Origin: an uncultured Gemella sp.
GTDB lineage: Bacteria > Bacillota > Bacilli > Staphylococcales > Gemellaceae
DNA: 14,702 nt
NCBI GenBank assembly: GCA_947254465.1
Contig: CAMYEU010000020.1
Location: forward strand, 1-14,702
Direction of reading: 5' to 3'
Below the pieces are notes generated by a model, which saw only the letters and a list, made by a program, of their open reading frames with translations, had not been told where the DNA came from and did no database searches. A program made the position numbers and the translations under genes. Positions within the stretch are counted from its first letter, which is position 1. Each line of letters begins with the position of its first letter. This document shows, in pieces, positions 7,269 to 14,203 of the stretch.

Positions 7269-8303
7269 ATGCAACAAACAATAGATTATTTAAAAAAACT
7301 TACTAGTATAGCTTCACCTACAGGTTTCACGAGGGAAGTTTCTGATTATTTAGTGGAAGAAGTAGAGAGATTAGGATATACGGCTATTCGCACCAATAAA
7401 GGTGGAGTAAATGTAGTAGTAAAAGGTAAGGATGACAATAAACACCGTGTAGTAACGGCTCATGTAGATACATTAGGAGCGATGGTACGTGGTGTTAAAG
7501 CGGATGGTCGTTTGAAAATGGCTAAAATCGGTGGCTATCCATGGAATATGATAGAAGGTGAGAACTGTCTTGTTCATGTAGCAAGTACAGGGGGAACAGT
7601 TAGCGGAACTATCTTAATTCATCAAACTAGTACTCATGTGTATCGTGATGCAGGAACAGCAGAGCGTACAGAAGATAATATGGAAGTAAGACTTGATGCT
7701 AAAGTAAGAAATGAGAAAGAAACTCGTGACTTAGGTATCGACGTTGGTGACTTCATTAGTTTTGATCCTCGTACAATAATAACAGAAACAGGATTTATAA
7801 AAAGTCGTTTCTTAGATGACAAAGTTAGTGCTGCGATTTTATTAGATTTACTAAGAAAATATAAAGAAGAAAATATTCAGTTACCTCATACAACTCACTT
7901 TATGTTCAGTGTATTCGAAGAAGTAGGACACGGAGCTAACTCTAACCTTCCAAAAGAAGCAGTAGAATATCTTGCGGTTGATATGGGCGCAATGGGAGAT
8001 GACCAACAGACTGATGAATACACAGTATCAATCTGTGTAAAAGATGCGAGTGGTCCGTATAACTATGAGTTTCGTAATCATTTAGTTCAGCTAGCTAAAG
8101 AAAATGGTATTCAATATAAATTAGATATCTATCCATATTACGGAAGTGATGCATCTGCAGCGATGCGTGCTGGTGCAGAAGTAAAACATGCATTGTTAGG
8201 TGCCGGTATAGAATCAAGTCACTCTTATGAAAGAACGCATATCGATTCAGTAGAGGAGACATATAAAATGGTGAATGTATATCTTCAAAGTGAGTTAGTG
8301 TAA
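7269..8303 (+). CDS. M42 family metallo-aminopeptidase (YsdC/FrvX/PepA-like)
   Basis: Cytoplasmic di-metal aminopeptidase that trims N-terminal residues from peptides; M42 members form large tetrahedral assemblies. Relatives are often annotated endoglucanase or glutamyl aminopeptidase, and specificity cannot be read here. The metal and catalytic set is complete by family pattern: H65 and D67 in TAHVDTLG, the bridging Asp in SRFLDDK (179-185), the E217-E218 pair in FSVFEEVGHG, D238 in AVDMG and the final His in ERTHIDS (H324). The length of 344 residues is normal. AAAGGAG lies 7 nt before the ATG. It follows fba after a terminator and converges with the MFS gene. Confidence 0.9.
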   Translation: MQQTIDYLKKLTSIASPTGFTREVSDYLVEEVERLGYTAIRTNKGGVNVVVKGKDDNKHRVVTAHVDTLGAMVRGVKADGRLKMAKIGGYPWNMIEGENCLVHVASTGGTVSGTILIHQTSTHVYRDAGTAERTEDNMEVRLDAKVRNEKETRDLGIDVGDFISFDPRTIITETGFIKSRFLDDKVSAAILLDLLRKYKEENIQLPHTTHFMFSVFEEVGHGANSNLPKEAVEYLAVDMGAMGDDQQTDEYTVSICVKDASGPYNYEFRNHLVQLAKENGIQYKLDIYPYYGSDASAAMRAGAEVKHALLGAGIESSHSYERTHIDSVEETYKMVNVYLQSELV

Positions 8304-8389
8304 AGTATAAAAAATATTATTAAATATCAATTAGTAATTTAATAGTAGATTAATATTTATATAACTAAAAAATTCTTATTATTGATTAT

Positions 8390-8441
8390 AAAAAAATGAC
8401 CTTAAAACATTTAAAATTTCTGTTTTAAGGTCATTATTTTT
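8390..8441. terminator. Bidirectional terminator between M42 peptidase and MFS gene
   Basis: Perfect 15-bp arms AATGACCTTAAAACA (8395-8409) and TGTTTTAAGGTCATT (8421-8435) with an 11-nt loop. A T-run follows on the plus strand (8437-8441), and an A-run before it gives a U-run on the minus strand. It serves the peptidase gene from the left and the MFS gene, whose stop is at 8440-8442, from the right. The 91 bases between the peptidase stop and this hairpin show nothing else. Confidence 0.92.
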
Positions 8442-9597
8442 ATCTTATTGATTTTAATCTTGTTGCTACTAGTGTTCCGATAGCTGCAATAATTGCTGAT
8501 GCGTAAAATACGTATGAAGTACTAATATCCCATAGAGCCCCCATAATATACAGTCCTACTGCCATACTAAGTTGGAAACAGATAGCCGTATATAGATTTT
8601 GCATATCGATAATTTCTTTATTGTTGTAATCTTTATTTAGTATTAAAATAAAGGCGATATGAGCAACTGCAAAAGTAATTGCATGGAATGTCTGCATAAT
8701 TGTGAAGATATAGATATTATGGAATATTGCTAAAGCTCCCCAACGAATAATTGCACAAATACCTGCGAAGACCATTAGATTTTTTGGCTTAATTCTTTTT
8801 ACTATTCTCTTAGAGAATATAAAGAATATTATTTCTGCAATTACTGATACGTTAAGTATAACTCCAGAAAGCCATTTAGCTGATATGTTCATACTTTCTA
8901 AATATAATGCATTGTAGTTATTATATGCAGTATGCGAAAGTTGGTATAGAAATACAGTAATAATAAGTAAAATTGCATTTCTATCTTTCAAGACCCAACC
9001 ATATAAGCTTTCTTTTTCTTTTTTTGTATTAGGTTCTTCAAAACTTAGATTTTTTACTAGTTTTGGTTGTGGTAAGAACATAAATACTAAATATAATGCA
9101 ACTAAGAATATTAGTATGTAGTATAAAGCTCTATTACCAACGTAACCTAAAATTCCACCTATAATTATACCGATTACTGTAAACCCTAGTGAACCATATG
9201 TTCTAGCTTTTCCGTAGTCTATATTTTCTTCACGTAAGAATAAAGACGCTAGTCCTTCGACTAGAGGACTCACCATGAAGTAAATCATACCGAATAAGAA
9301 TGTAATTAATCCAAGTACTATTTTTTCGTTGGTAAATCCATAACTCACTGCAAGGATTAATCCGATTCCTACAGACAGTTTTAAAGTAATGTCAATATTG
9401 TATTTTTTTATTAAATATGGACTTAAAAATATTCCACTAATAACCCTTGCTATATACAGCATTGAGAATATTGAACTTGCTTCTAGAACACTTAAATTTT
9501 TTACAGAAGTCAGATAAACCATCCAGAAAGGAAGGAAAGTACCTGTTACTAAAAATTGTAAAAAGTAGTTAGACGATAACCAAGTTTTTGATGACAT
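8440..9597 (-). CDS. MFS transporter, HcaT/LacY-like (MFS_1-like) subgroup
   Basis: Integral membrane transporter of 385 residues with about 12 hydrophobic helices, the usual MFS size. The loop after helix 4 carries DYGKARTYGSLGF (127-139), close to the YGxxRxxGSxGF signature of the HcaT/LacY-related subgroup. The first helix (FLQFLVTGTFLPFWMVYL, 12-29) and SHTAYNNYNALYLE (221-234) fit the same group. These are proton-coupled carriers of sugars, nucleosides or aromatic acids, and the substrate here cannot be deduced. It is the second gene of an operon: its AGGAGG site overlaps the stop of the CPBP gene 9 nt upstream. Co-transcription with a CPBP protein could hint at export or self-protection, but this is only inference. 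Intact, with no sign of decay. Confidence 0.85.
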   Translation of the reverse strand: MSSKTWLSSNYFLQFLVTGTFLPFWMVYLTSVKNLSVLEASSIFSMLYIARVISGIFLSPYLIKKYNIDITLKLSVGIGLILAVSYGFTNEKIVLGLITFLFGMIYFMVSPLVEGLASLFLREENIDYGKARTYGSLGFTVIGIIIGGILGYVGNRALYYILIFLVALYLVFMFLPQPKLVKNLSFEEPNTKKEKESLYGWVLKDRNAILLIITVFLYQLSHTAYNNYNALYLESMNISAKWLSGVILNVSVIAEIIFFIFSKRIVKRIKPKNLMVFAGICAIIRWGALAIFHNIYIFTIMQTFHAITFAVAHIAFILILNKDYNNKEIIDMQNLYTAICFQLSMAVGLYIMGALWDISTSYVFYASAIIAAIGTLVATRLKSIR

Positions 9598-9606
9598 ATT
9601 TACCTC

Positions 9607-10299
9607 CTAATTTACGAAAAGTTGTACTAGAACTACTAAACTATTCATTAAAATATGAGCTACGATAGGCGTAATTATTCTCTTCGTTTGTAGATATAGA
9701 TAAGAAAACACGAATGACATACCGATATAAACTACCATAATAGGAGAAAATCCATCGTGGGGTAGTGCAAATATAATTCCTGTTATTAGTGCAGGAATAG
9801 TGAATCTAATCCATTTTTTACTCCCAATCATTGCATCATAAAAATATCCAAATACTGCTTTTCTAAAGAACAATTCTTCCATGATTGGTCCTAGTACCGC
9901 AACATATAAAATGAAGTATGGTTTTAATTTTAAAACTTCAACAACGTTACTTGTATTTTTACTTCTAGTAGGAAAGTTAAAAAAGTTTGATAGGTATGCC
10001 AACAAACCATTCAAAATTCCTTGTAATAACATCATCGAAATAAATCCAATAATTCCTATAGCAAAAAGAGTGATAAGGTTATAGTTTGTTTTTTGTTTAT
10101 CTATATCATTGGTTCCTTTTCTAGCTAAAAAACTAAGGATAAAGGTAGCAAGTAAAGATAAAAAAAGTACTATAGTAACTCGTTTATCAACACTAATGTT
10201 TCGAGGGAGTTGAAGCGGAATAATAAACACCGATAATATGTATATAATTCCACTAAGAAGTAAGTGGTTAACATTACCACGAGTTAATGAAAATCTCAT
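9607..10299 (-). CDS. CPBP family intramembrane metalloprotease / Abi-like protein
   Basis: Multi-pass membrane protein of 230 residues in the CPBP (CAAX protease and bacteriocin-processing, formerly Abi) family. The family's active-site motifs are complete: EELFFR (141-146; E141, E142, R146), FALPH (177-181; H181) and HILMN (215-219; H215, N219), so it should be catalytically competent. Bacterial members take part in bacteriocin maturation or self-immunity, prenyl-protein-type cleavage, or unknown roles; no bacteriocin precursor is visible nearby, so the role is open. It has roughly six or more hydrophobic segments, beginning after a short basic N-terminus. AAGGAGG lies 4 nt before the ATG. 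It is first in an operon with the MFS transporter, under a clear promoter at 10332-10360. Confidence 0.88.
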   Translation of the reverse strand: MRFSLTRGNVNHLLLSGIIYILSVFIIPLQLPRNISVDKRVTIVLFLSLLATFILSFLARKGTNDIDKQKTNYNLITLFAIGIIGFISMMLLQGILNGLLAYLSNFFNFPTRSKNTSNVVEVLKLKPYFILYVAVLGPIMEELFFRKAVFGYFYDAMIGSKKWIRFTIPALITGIIFALPHDGFSPIMVVYIGMSFVFSYLYLQTKRIITPIVAHILMNSLVVLVQLFVN

Positions 10300-10331
10300 A
10301 GACCCTCCTTATTAAATTTTAATCAATCTTT

Positions 10332-10360
10332 ATTATAACATCTATAAATACTACGTACAA
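10332..10360 (-). promoter_or_regulatory. Promoter of the CPBP-MFS operon
   Basis: On the minus strand: TTGTAC (10355-10360), a 17-nt spacer, and TATAAT (10332-10337) preceded by TGT, giving an extended -10. Transcription would begin about 27 nt upstream of the CPBP ATG. It faces away from the glyS leader. Confidence 0.75.
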
Positions 10361-10474
10361 CCTTATTGATTAAGAAAGATATATATATGTCCATTTGAAA
10401 TATTAATAAAAGGTAAATAATTAAAATTTACTATTAGTAGGGAAACGTCTTCATCACATTTTTATAAATTTCAC

Positions 10475-10503
10475 TTGAAAATTTATAAATTTAGTGATAG
10501 AAT
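10475..10503 (+). promoter_or_regulatory. Putative promoter of glyS
   Basis: TTGAAA (10475-10480), a 17-nt spacer, and TAGAAT (10498-10503) with TG one base upstream (TGATAGAAT). This is a good sigma-A match. Its -10 overlaps an AGTGA (10493-10497) that would belong to Stem I in a canonical T-box; if that element is real, transcription must start further upstream. No better promoter was found between 10395 and 10470. Confidence 0.5.
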
Positions 10504-10662
10504 GTAAAATAAGAAAGCGAGCTGATGATGGTGAAAGTTCAGCAACAATATTGGCATTAATTACAATTTAATATTGTTAAAGTTGAGTTTTTACTAATCA
10601 GGGTGGAACCGCGGAAATTATTTCGTCCCTAGATGTGCTACGGCATGTCTAGGGCTTTTTAT
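10493..10662 (+). promoter_or_regulatory. Glycine T-box leader of glyS
   Basis: tRNA-sensing riboswitch that reads uncharged tRNA-Gly. The T-box core AGGGTGGAACCGCGG is at 10600-10614. The AG/GNUG-type apical element of Stem I is GAGCTGATGATGGTGAAAG (10519-10537), closed as a hairpin by GCTGA / TCAGC. A GGC glycine specifier followed by A lies at 10553-10555. The AGGG of the core can pair with CCCT at 10627-10630 (antiterminator), which competes with the terminator using the same CCCT. Uncharged tRNA-Gly is expected to allow read-through into glyS. Stem I is short and the 5' boundary is uncertain. Confidence 0.93.
10627..10660 (+). terminator. T-box terminator (attenuator) before glyS
   Basis: CCCTAGATGTGC (10627-10638) pairs with GCATGTCTAGGG (10643-10654) through two G-U pairs around a TACG tetraloop, followed by CTTTTT. 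It is the off-state of the glycine T-box and ends about 27 nt before the glyS ATG. Confidence 0.92.
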
Positions 10663-10687
10663 ATTTTAAAAATTAGGAGGAAAAATA

Positions 10688-12061
10688 ATGGAGAAAATTT
10701 TATCTCTAGCAAAAAATAGAGGATTCGTATTTCAAGGATCTGAAATCTATGGTGGATTAGCTAATACTTGGGATTACGGTCCATTAGGAATTGAATTAAA
10801 AAATAACGTAAAAAAAGCATGGTGGAAAAAATTCATTCAAGAATCACCATATAACGTAGGATTAGATGCAGCAATTTTCATGAATCCACGTACATGGGAA
10901 GCATCAGGTCACGTAGGTAACTTCAGTGATCCTATGATGGACTGTAAAGTTTGTAAATCACGTCTTCGAGCAGATAAACTTATCGAAGAATATTACTTCA
11001 ATGAAAAAAATGAAGATGTAGTAGTTGATGGTCTTCCATTCGAAGAACTAGAAGCTATTATCGACCGTGAAAATATTAAATGTCCAGAGTGTGGTAGTCA
11101 TGACTACACTAACATTCGTCAATTTAACCTTATGTTCAAAACTAACCAAGGTGTAGTAGAAAACTCTACAAGTCAAATTTATCTACGTCCAGAAACTGCA
11201 CAAGGTATCTTCGTAAACTTCAAAAACGTTCAACGTAGTATGCGTAAAAAATTACCATTCGGTATTGGACAAATCGGTAAATCATTCCGTAACGAAATCA
11301 CACCAGGTAACTTTATTTTCCGTACTCGTGAATTCGAACAAATGGAATTAGAATTCTTCTGTGAACCAGGAACAGAATTAGATTGGCACACTACATGGAA
11401 AAATAACTGTGAAAAATTCTTATTAGACTTAGGTATGACTAAAGAAAATATTCGTTTACGTGATCACGATCAAGAAGAATTATCACACTACTCTAATGCA
11501 ACTACTGACATCGAGTTCAAATTCCCATTCGGTTGGGGAGAACTTTGGGGTATTGCTTCAAGAACTGACTACGACTTAAAACAACATATGGAACACTCAG
11601 GTCAAGATTTAACTTACCAAGACCTAAGCACAAATGAAAAATTCATTCCATACTGTATCGAACCATCTGTAGGGGTTGACCGTGTTCTTCTAGCGTTCTT
11701 ATGTGATGCTTACAATGAAGAAGAAGTAGGGGAAAATGATACTCGTACAGTTCTTAAATTCCACCCAGCATTAGCACCTTACAAAGCTGCTGTATTACCA
11801 CTTTCTAAAAAATTAAGTGATAAAGCTGTTGAAGTATATCAACAATTAGCTGCAGACTTTATGGTTGATTTTGACGAAACTGGATCAATCGGTAAGAGAT
11901 ATAGAAGACAAGACGAAGTTGGTACTCCATTCTGTATCACTTATGACTTCGAATCAGAAAACGATGGAATGGTAACTGTTCGTGATAGAGATACTATGGA
12001 ACAAACTCGTATTCCAATCACTGAATTAAAACAATACATCGAAGAAAAAATTAAATTCTAA
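10688..12061 (+). CDS. glyS: Glycyl-tRNA synthetase, class II single-chain (alpha2) type
   Basis: Charges tRNA-Gly with glycine in the cytosol. The 457 residues fit the homodimeric bacterial/eukaryotic-type enzyme, not the alpha2-beta2 enzyme of streptococci and E. coli. From the N-terminus: FQGSEIYGGLANTWDYGPLG (15-34), which is typical of this enzyme, a zinc-ribbon-like pair C86-x2-C89 and C132-x2-C135, RPETAQGIF (167-175), class II motif 2 around FRNEITPGNF to EFEQMELEFF (200-224), motif 3 GVDRVLLAF (329-337), and a C-terminal anticodon-binding domain (about 360-457). AGGAGG lies 7 nt before the ATG. Expression is controlled by the glycine T-box directly upstream, and the gene ends at its own terminator. 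Codon use looks like that of a highly expressed gene. Confidence 0.97.
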   Translation: MEKILSLAKNRGFVFQGSEIYGGLANTWDYGPLGIELKNNVKKAWWKKFIQESPYNVGLDAAIFMNPRTWEASGHVGNFSDPMMDCKVCKSRLRADKLIEEYYFNEKNEDVVVDGLPFEELEAIIDRENIKCPECGSHDYTNIRQFNLMFKTNQGVVENSTSQIYLRPETAQGIFVNFKNVQRSMRKKLPFGIGQIGKSFRNEITPGNFIFRTREFEQMELEFFCEPGTELDWHTTWKNNCEKFLLDLGMTKENIRLRDHDQEELSHYSNATTDIEFKFPFGWGELWGIASRTDYDLKQHMEHSGQDLTYQDLSTNEKFIPYCIEPSVGVDRVLLAFLCDAYNEEEVGENDTRTVLKFHPALAPYKAAVLPLSKKLSDKAVEVYQQLAADFMVDFDETGSIGKRYRRQDEVGTPFCITYDFESENDGMVTVRDRDTMEQTRIPITELKQYIEEKIKF

Positions 12062-12070
12062 TTAGATGAG

Positions 12071-12101
12071 CACTCAGAACATTAGTTCTGGGTGTTTTTT
12101 T
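12071..12101 (+). terminator. Rho-independent terminator of glyS
   Basis: CACTCAGAAC (12071-12080) and GTTCTGGGTG (12085-12094) form a 10-bp stem with one G-U pair and an ATTA loop, followed by a run of seven T's. It starts 9 nt past the glyS stop. Confidence 0.93.
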
Positions 12102-12107
12102 ACTTTT

Positions 12108-12190
12108 ACTTAAATTAACTTATCTTAACAACTTAATACTACTTAAAAATAATTAAAAATACTTAAATAAACTTGAAAAAACTTAAATTC
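12108..12190 (+). repeat. Eight phased 10-bp ACTTAA-type direct repeats
   Basis: Decamer units start at 12108, 12118, 12131, 12141, 12151, 12161, 12171 and 12181: ACTTAAATTA, ACTTATCTTA, (ACA), ACTTAATACT, ACTTAAAAAT, AATTAAAAAT, ACTTAAATAA, ACTTGAAAAA, ACTTAAATTC. The spacing is exactly 10 bp except for one 3-bp insertion. The last two units overlap the -35 and spacer of the promoter of the HAD-DeoR operon. Phased A-tracts of this kind bend DNA, and same-face repeats can also be an operator for the DeoR-type regulator encoded in the operon. Too short and too near-identical in period to be CRISPR. Confidence 0.85.
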
Positions 12191-12201
12191 TATGTTAATA
12201 T
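12173..12201 (+). promoter_or_regulatory. Promoter of the HAD-DeoR operon
   Basis: TTGAAA (12173-12178), a 17-nt spacer, and TAATAT (12196-12201) with TG at the extended -10 position (TGTTAATAT). It lies 33 nt before the HAD ATG. The -35 lies inside the seventh unit of the decamer repeat array. Confidence 0.65.
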
Positions 12202-12234
12202 AAAAGCATAGATAATTACGCTCGGAGAAAACTT

Positions 12235-13044
12235 ATGATTAAACATTTATTTTCGGATATGGATGGAACAGTTCTTAACAGTAATGGAGAAATTAGCGAA
12301 GTTAATATAAGTGCTATAAAGGAAAGTAGATTACCTTTTACTCTAGTATCGGCACGCTCTCCTCAAAAACTGAAAAAAACTATTGATTCGTTAGAAATTG
12401 ATGGTGTACATGTATCATTTAATGGGGGATTAATTTTCGAAAAGAAAGGTAAAGATATAACAATATTGCATAGAGAACCGATTGATTTTTCATTAGCTAA
12501 AAAACTTGTGTTGGATGTAAGAAATAAATTCCCAAATACAAGTATTAGTTTATACGATGAGATGAATTGGAATACTGATAAGAAAAATGAAGGTATCTTA
12601 GTAGAATATAAAATAGTGCATGTCGATGTTAATGTTGTCGATTTTAATGAATATTTTAAAGAAGAAAAAGATATTTTTAAAGTTTCCTTTATAGAATATG
12701 ATAAAGAAATCTTTGATGAAATTGCAGATTATGTAGAAAAAGAATTTTCTAAAGAGGAATTAACAATCCAAAGATCGCTTAGTGGATATTTAGAAATCAC
12801 GCATTTAAATGCTAAAAAATCAAAAGGTATAGAATATATTAGTAAACTTGAAAATCTAAATAAAAATGAATTAGCTGCATTCGGTGATGGTCAAAATGAT
12901 ATTCCGATGTTTGAAACTGTAGGCTATTCAGTTGTTATGGATAATGCTACTGATGATGTGAAAAAGTATGCTGATTATGTTACAAAATCTAATAATGAAG
13001 ATGGGGTAGCATATGCTATTAAAAATTTTGTTAAAAAGATATAA
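12235..13044 (+). CDS. Cof-type HAD-IIB phosphatase
   Basis: Soluble Mg-dependent haloacid-dehalogenase phosphatase of the Cof/YidA type, which acts on sugar phosphates, flavin or pyridoxal phosphates; the substrate cannot be told. Motif I is FSDMDGT (6-12; nucleophile D8, acid/base D10), motif II is Ser39 in LVSAR, motif III is Lys197 in AKKSKG, and motif IV is FGDGQND (216-222; D218 and D222). The HAD-IIB cap lies between about 83 and 190. The 269 residues are normal. GGAG lies 8 nt before the ATG. It is first in an operon with a DeoR regulator 9 nt downstream, which suggests its substrate belongs to a sugar-phosphate pool sensed by that regulator (inference). Codon use is less biased than in glyS or fba. 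Confidence 0.92.
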   Translation: MIKHLFSDMDGTVLNSNGEISEVNISAIKESRLPFTLVSARSPQKLKKTIDSLEIDGVHVSFNGGLIFEKKGKDITILHREPIDFSLAKKLVLDVRNKFPNTSISLYDEMNWNTDKKNEGILVEYKIVHVDVNVVDFNEYFKEEKDIFKVSFIEYDKEIFDEIADYVEKEFSKEELTIQRSLSGYLEITHLNAKKSKGIEYISKLENLNKNELAAFGDGQNDIPMFETVGYSVVMDNATDDVKKYADYVTKSNNEDGVAYAIKNFVKKI

Positions 13045-13053
13045 GGTGAAAAA

Positions 13054-13797
13054 ATGTATCAAGCGCAGAGATTAGAAAAAATACTAGAATTATTAAATAA
13101 AAAAGGTCAGGTATCTGCTAAGGAAGTAGTGGAATACTTAGGAGTATCGAGGGATACGATAAGACGTGATTTTCAAATTTTAGGTGAACGCCAAGATGTC
13201 CAAAGAACTCATGGTGGATTGATATTACCTAAAGATAGAGCCAATATAAGTTCGTATAAAGAAAGACTGAGAGAATTAACACCTTCTAAGGCGCAGATAG
13301 CGTTAAAAGCACAAAGACTCTTGAAAGAAGAAGGGGTATATTTCGTAGATGCTTCTACAATAACAACAAAAATTGTTGAAGAGTTACCTAAGAATACGAA
13401 GGTTTATTCTCATTCTTTAGATGTGGCGATTACTGTAAGTGAGAAAGAAAATGTTGATTTTCACCTATTAGGTGGAGAATTTTTTAAGAAACAAAGATTT
13501 TATTATGGTAGAGATATTGATATTTTAAAATCTATTAGTTTTGACATAGTATTTACGGGTGCGGCAGGTATTAAGGGAGGCTTAATAACATTAGATGATT
13601 ATGAAGATGTAGTTGTAAAAAAATTAGCGTTAAAAAATGCGAAAATTAAAGTCCTAGTTGCAGAAATATCAAAATTTGATAAAGATGCAAATTTTATACT
13701 CGATGAAATAAGTAATTTTGATTATTTTATCACCGATAAGAAACCATCAGATGAAATAATGGAATTATTAGGTAAAGATATTCAAATAATATATTAA
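13054..13797 (+). CDS. DeoR-family transcriptional repressor
   Basis: DNA-binding regulator of 247 residues, the usual length. The N-terminal winged helix-turn-helix (about 6-57) contains VSAKEVVEYLGVSRDTIRRD (20-39) and ends in RTHGG (51-55), the DeoR signature. The DeoRC sensor domain follows, with VDASTITT (98-105), HLLGGEF (137-143) and FTGAAGIKGG (167-176), the ribose-isomerase-like fold that binds phosphorylated sugars. The AAGGTG ribosome site overlaps the end of the HAD gene 9 nt upstream, so both are co-transcribed. DeoR proteins commonly control their own operon; the decamer array at 12108-12190 is the obvious candidate operator (inference). No sugar transporter or kinase is adjacent, so the regulon and effector are unknown. 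Confidence 0.92.
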   Translation: MYQAQRLEKILELLNKKGQVSAKEVVEYLGVSRDTIRRDFQILGERQDVQRTHGGLILPKDRANISSYKERLRELTPSKAQIALKAQRLLKEEGVYFVDASTITTKIVEELPKNTKVYSHSLDVAITVSEKENVDFHLLGGEFFKKQRFYYGRDIDILKSISFDIVFTGAAGIKGGLITLDDYEDVVVKKLALKNAKIKVLVAEISKFDKDANFILDEISNFDYFITDKKPSDEIMELLGKDIQIIY

Positions 13798-13865
13798 CTA
13801 TGTCCTTATAAATTTATTTTTAATTATTATGACGTGTATAAAATTAATTTATTAGGGGAATATCG

Positions 13866-13903
13866 GAATCAACTTTTATGTATTTAAGGGTTGATTCTTT
13901 TTT
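13866..13903 (+). terminator. Rho-independent terminator of the HAD-DeoR operon
   Basis: GAATCAAC (13866-13873) and GTTGATTC (13890-13897) are perfect 8-bp arms around a 16-nt loop, followed by six T's. It lies about 70 nt past the DeoR stop. Confidence 0.85.
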
Positions 13904-13930
13904 GTATGAAAAATTTAATAAAAGTTAACG

Positions 13931-13982
13931 AGCAGACAGATGATATTATTTTACTTGGCAAGAAGAGAGAATGTCTGTTTTT
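13931..13982 (+). terminator. Second terminator-like hairpin, possible end of a small RNA
   Basis: AGCAGACA (13931-13938) pairs with TGTCTGTT (13972-13979) with one G-U pair, followed by a U-run continuing to 13982. The 33-nt loop is large and contains the near-palindrome CTTGGCAAG. A TTGATT-17-TTTAAT promoter match lies upstream (13891-13919), partly inside the preceding terminator. Confidence 0.4.
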
Positions 13983-14089
13983 ATTATGTGAACTAAGGTT
14001 TTTATAGAGAATTCATCAATTAAAGTTCTTAATTTACATATAAAATATTGAAATTATTTTAAAATATCCGATTTTCATTATATTTATGC

Positions 14090-14118
14090 TTGATTAATAT
14101 TTTAACTAGTAGTATAAT
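14090..14118 (+). promoter_or_regulatory. Promoter of the purEK operon
   Basis: TTGATT (14090-14095), exactly 17 nt, then TATAAT (14113-14118). Predicted transcription starts near 14125, giving a leader of about 80 nt before purE. Confidence 0.75.
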
Positions 14119-14203
14119 TTAAAATATAGGCGTACGATGAAATATTTTTATGTAAATATAACAGTAAAAAACGTACATTTAAAATGAAAAAGGAGCTTAA
14201 AGT

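Larger units (their letters stand above)
13798..14203. other. Intergenic region between deoR-type gene and purE
   Basis: Holds the terminator of the DeoR gene (13866-13903), a second hairpin with a T-run (13931-13982), and the purE promoter (14090-14118). No purine (G-box) riboswitch and no clear PurR box (CCGAAC-type) was recognised. A 16-codon ORF (14137-14187, MKYFYVNITVKNVHLK) ends directly before the purE ribosome site; it has only a weak AGG upstream and is not called as a gene. Confidence 0.6.

Noticed and set aside
12108..12190. CRISPR array or plasmid-type iteron origin
   Set aside because: The 10-bp units have no spacers, and no cas or rep gene is nearby; the array overlaps a promoter, so a regulatory or bent-DNA role is more likely.
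14137..14187. 16-codon leader peptide before purE
   Set aside because: It has only a weak AGG upstream, its composition reflects the AT-rich leader, and there is no run of regulatory codons.
13798..14203. Purine riboswitch or PurR box controlling purE
   Set aside because: No G-box core and no CCGAAC-type motif could be found in this gap on either strand.
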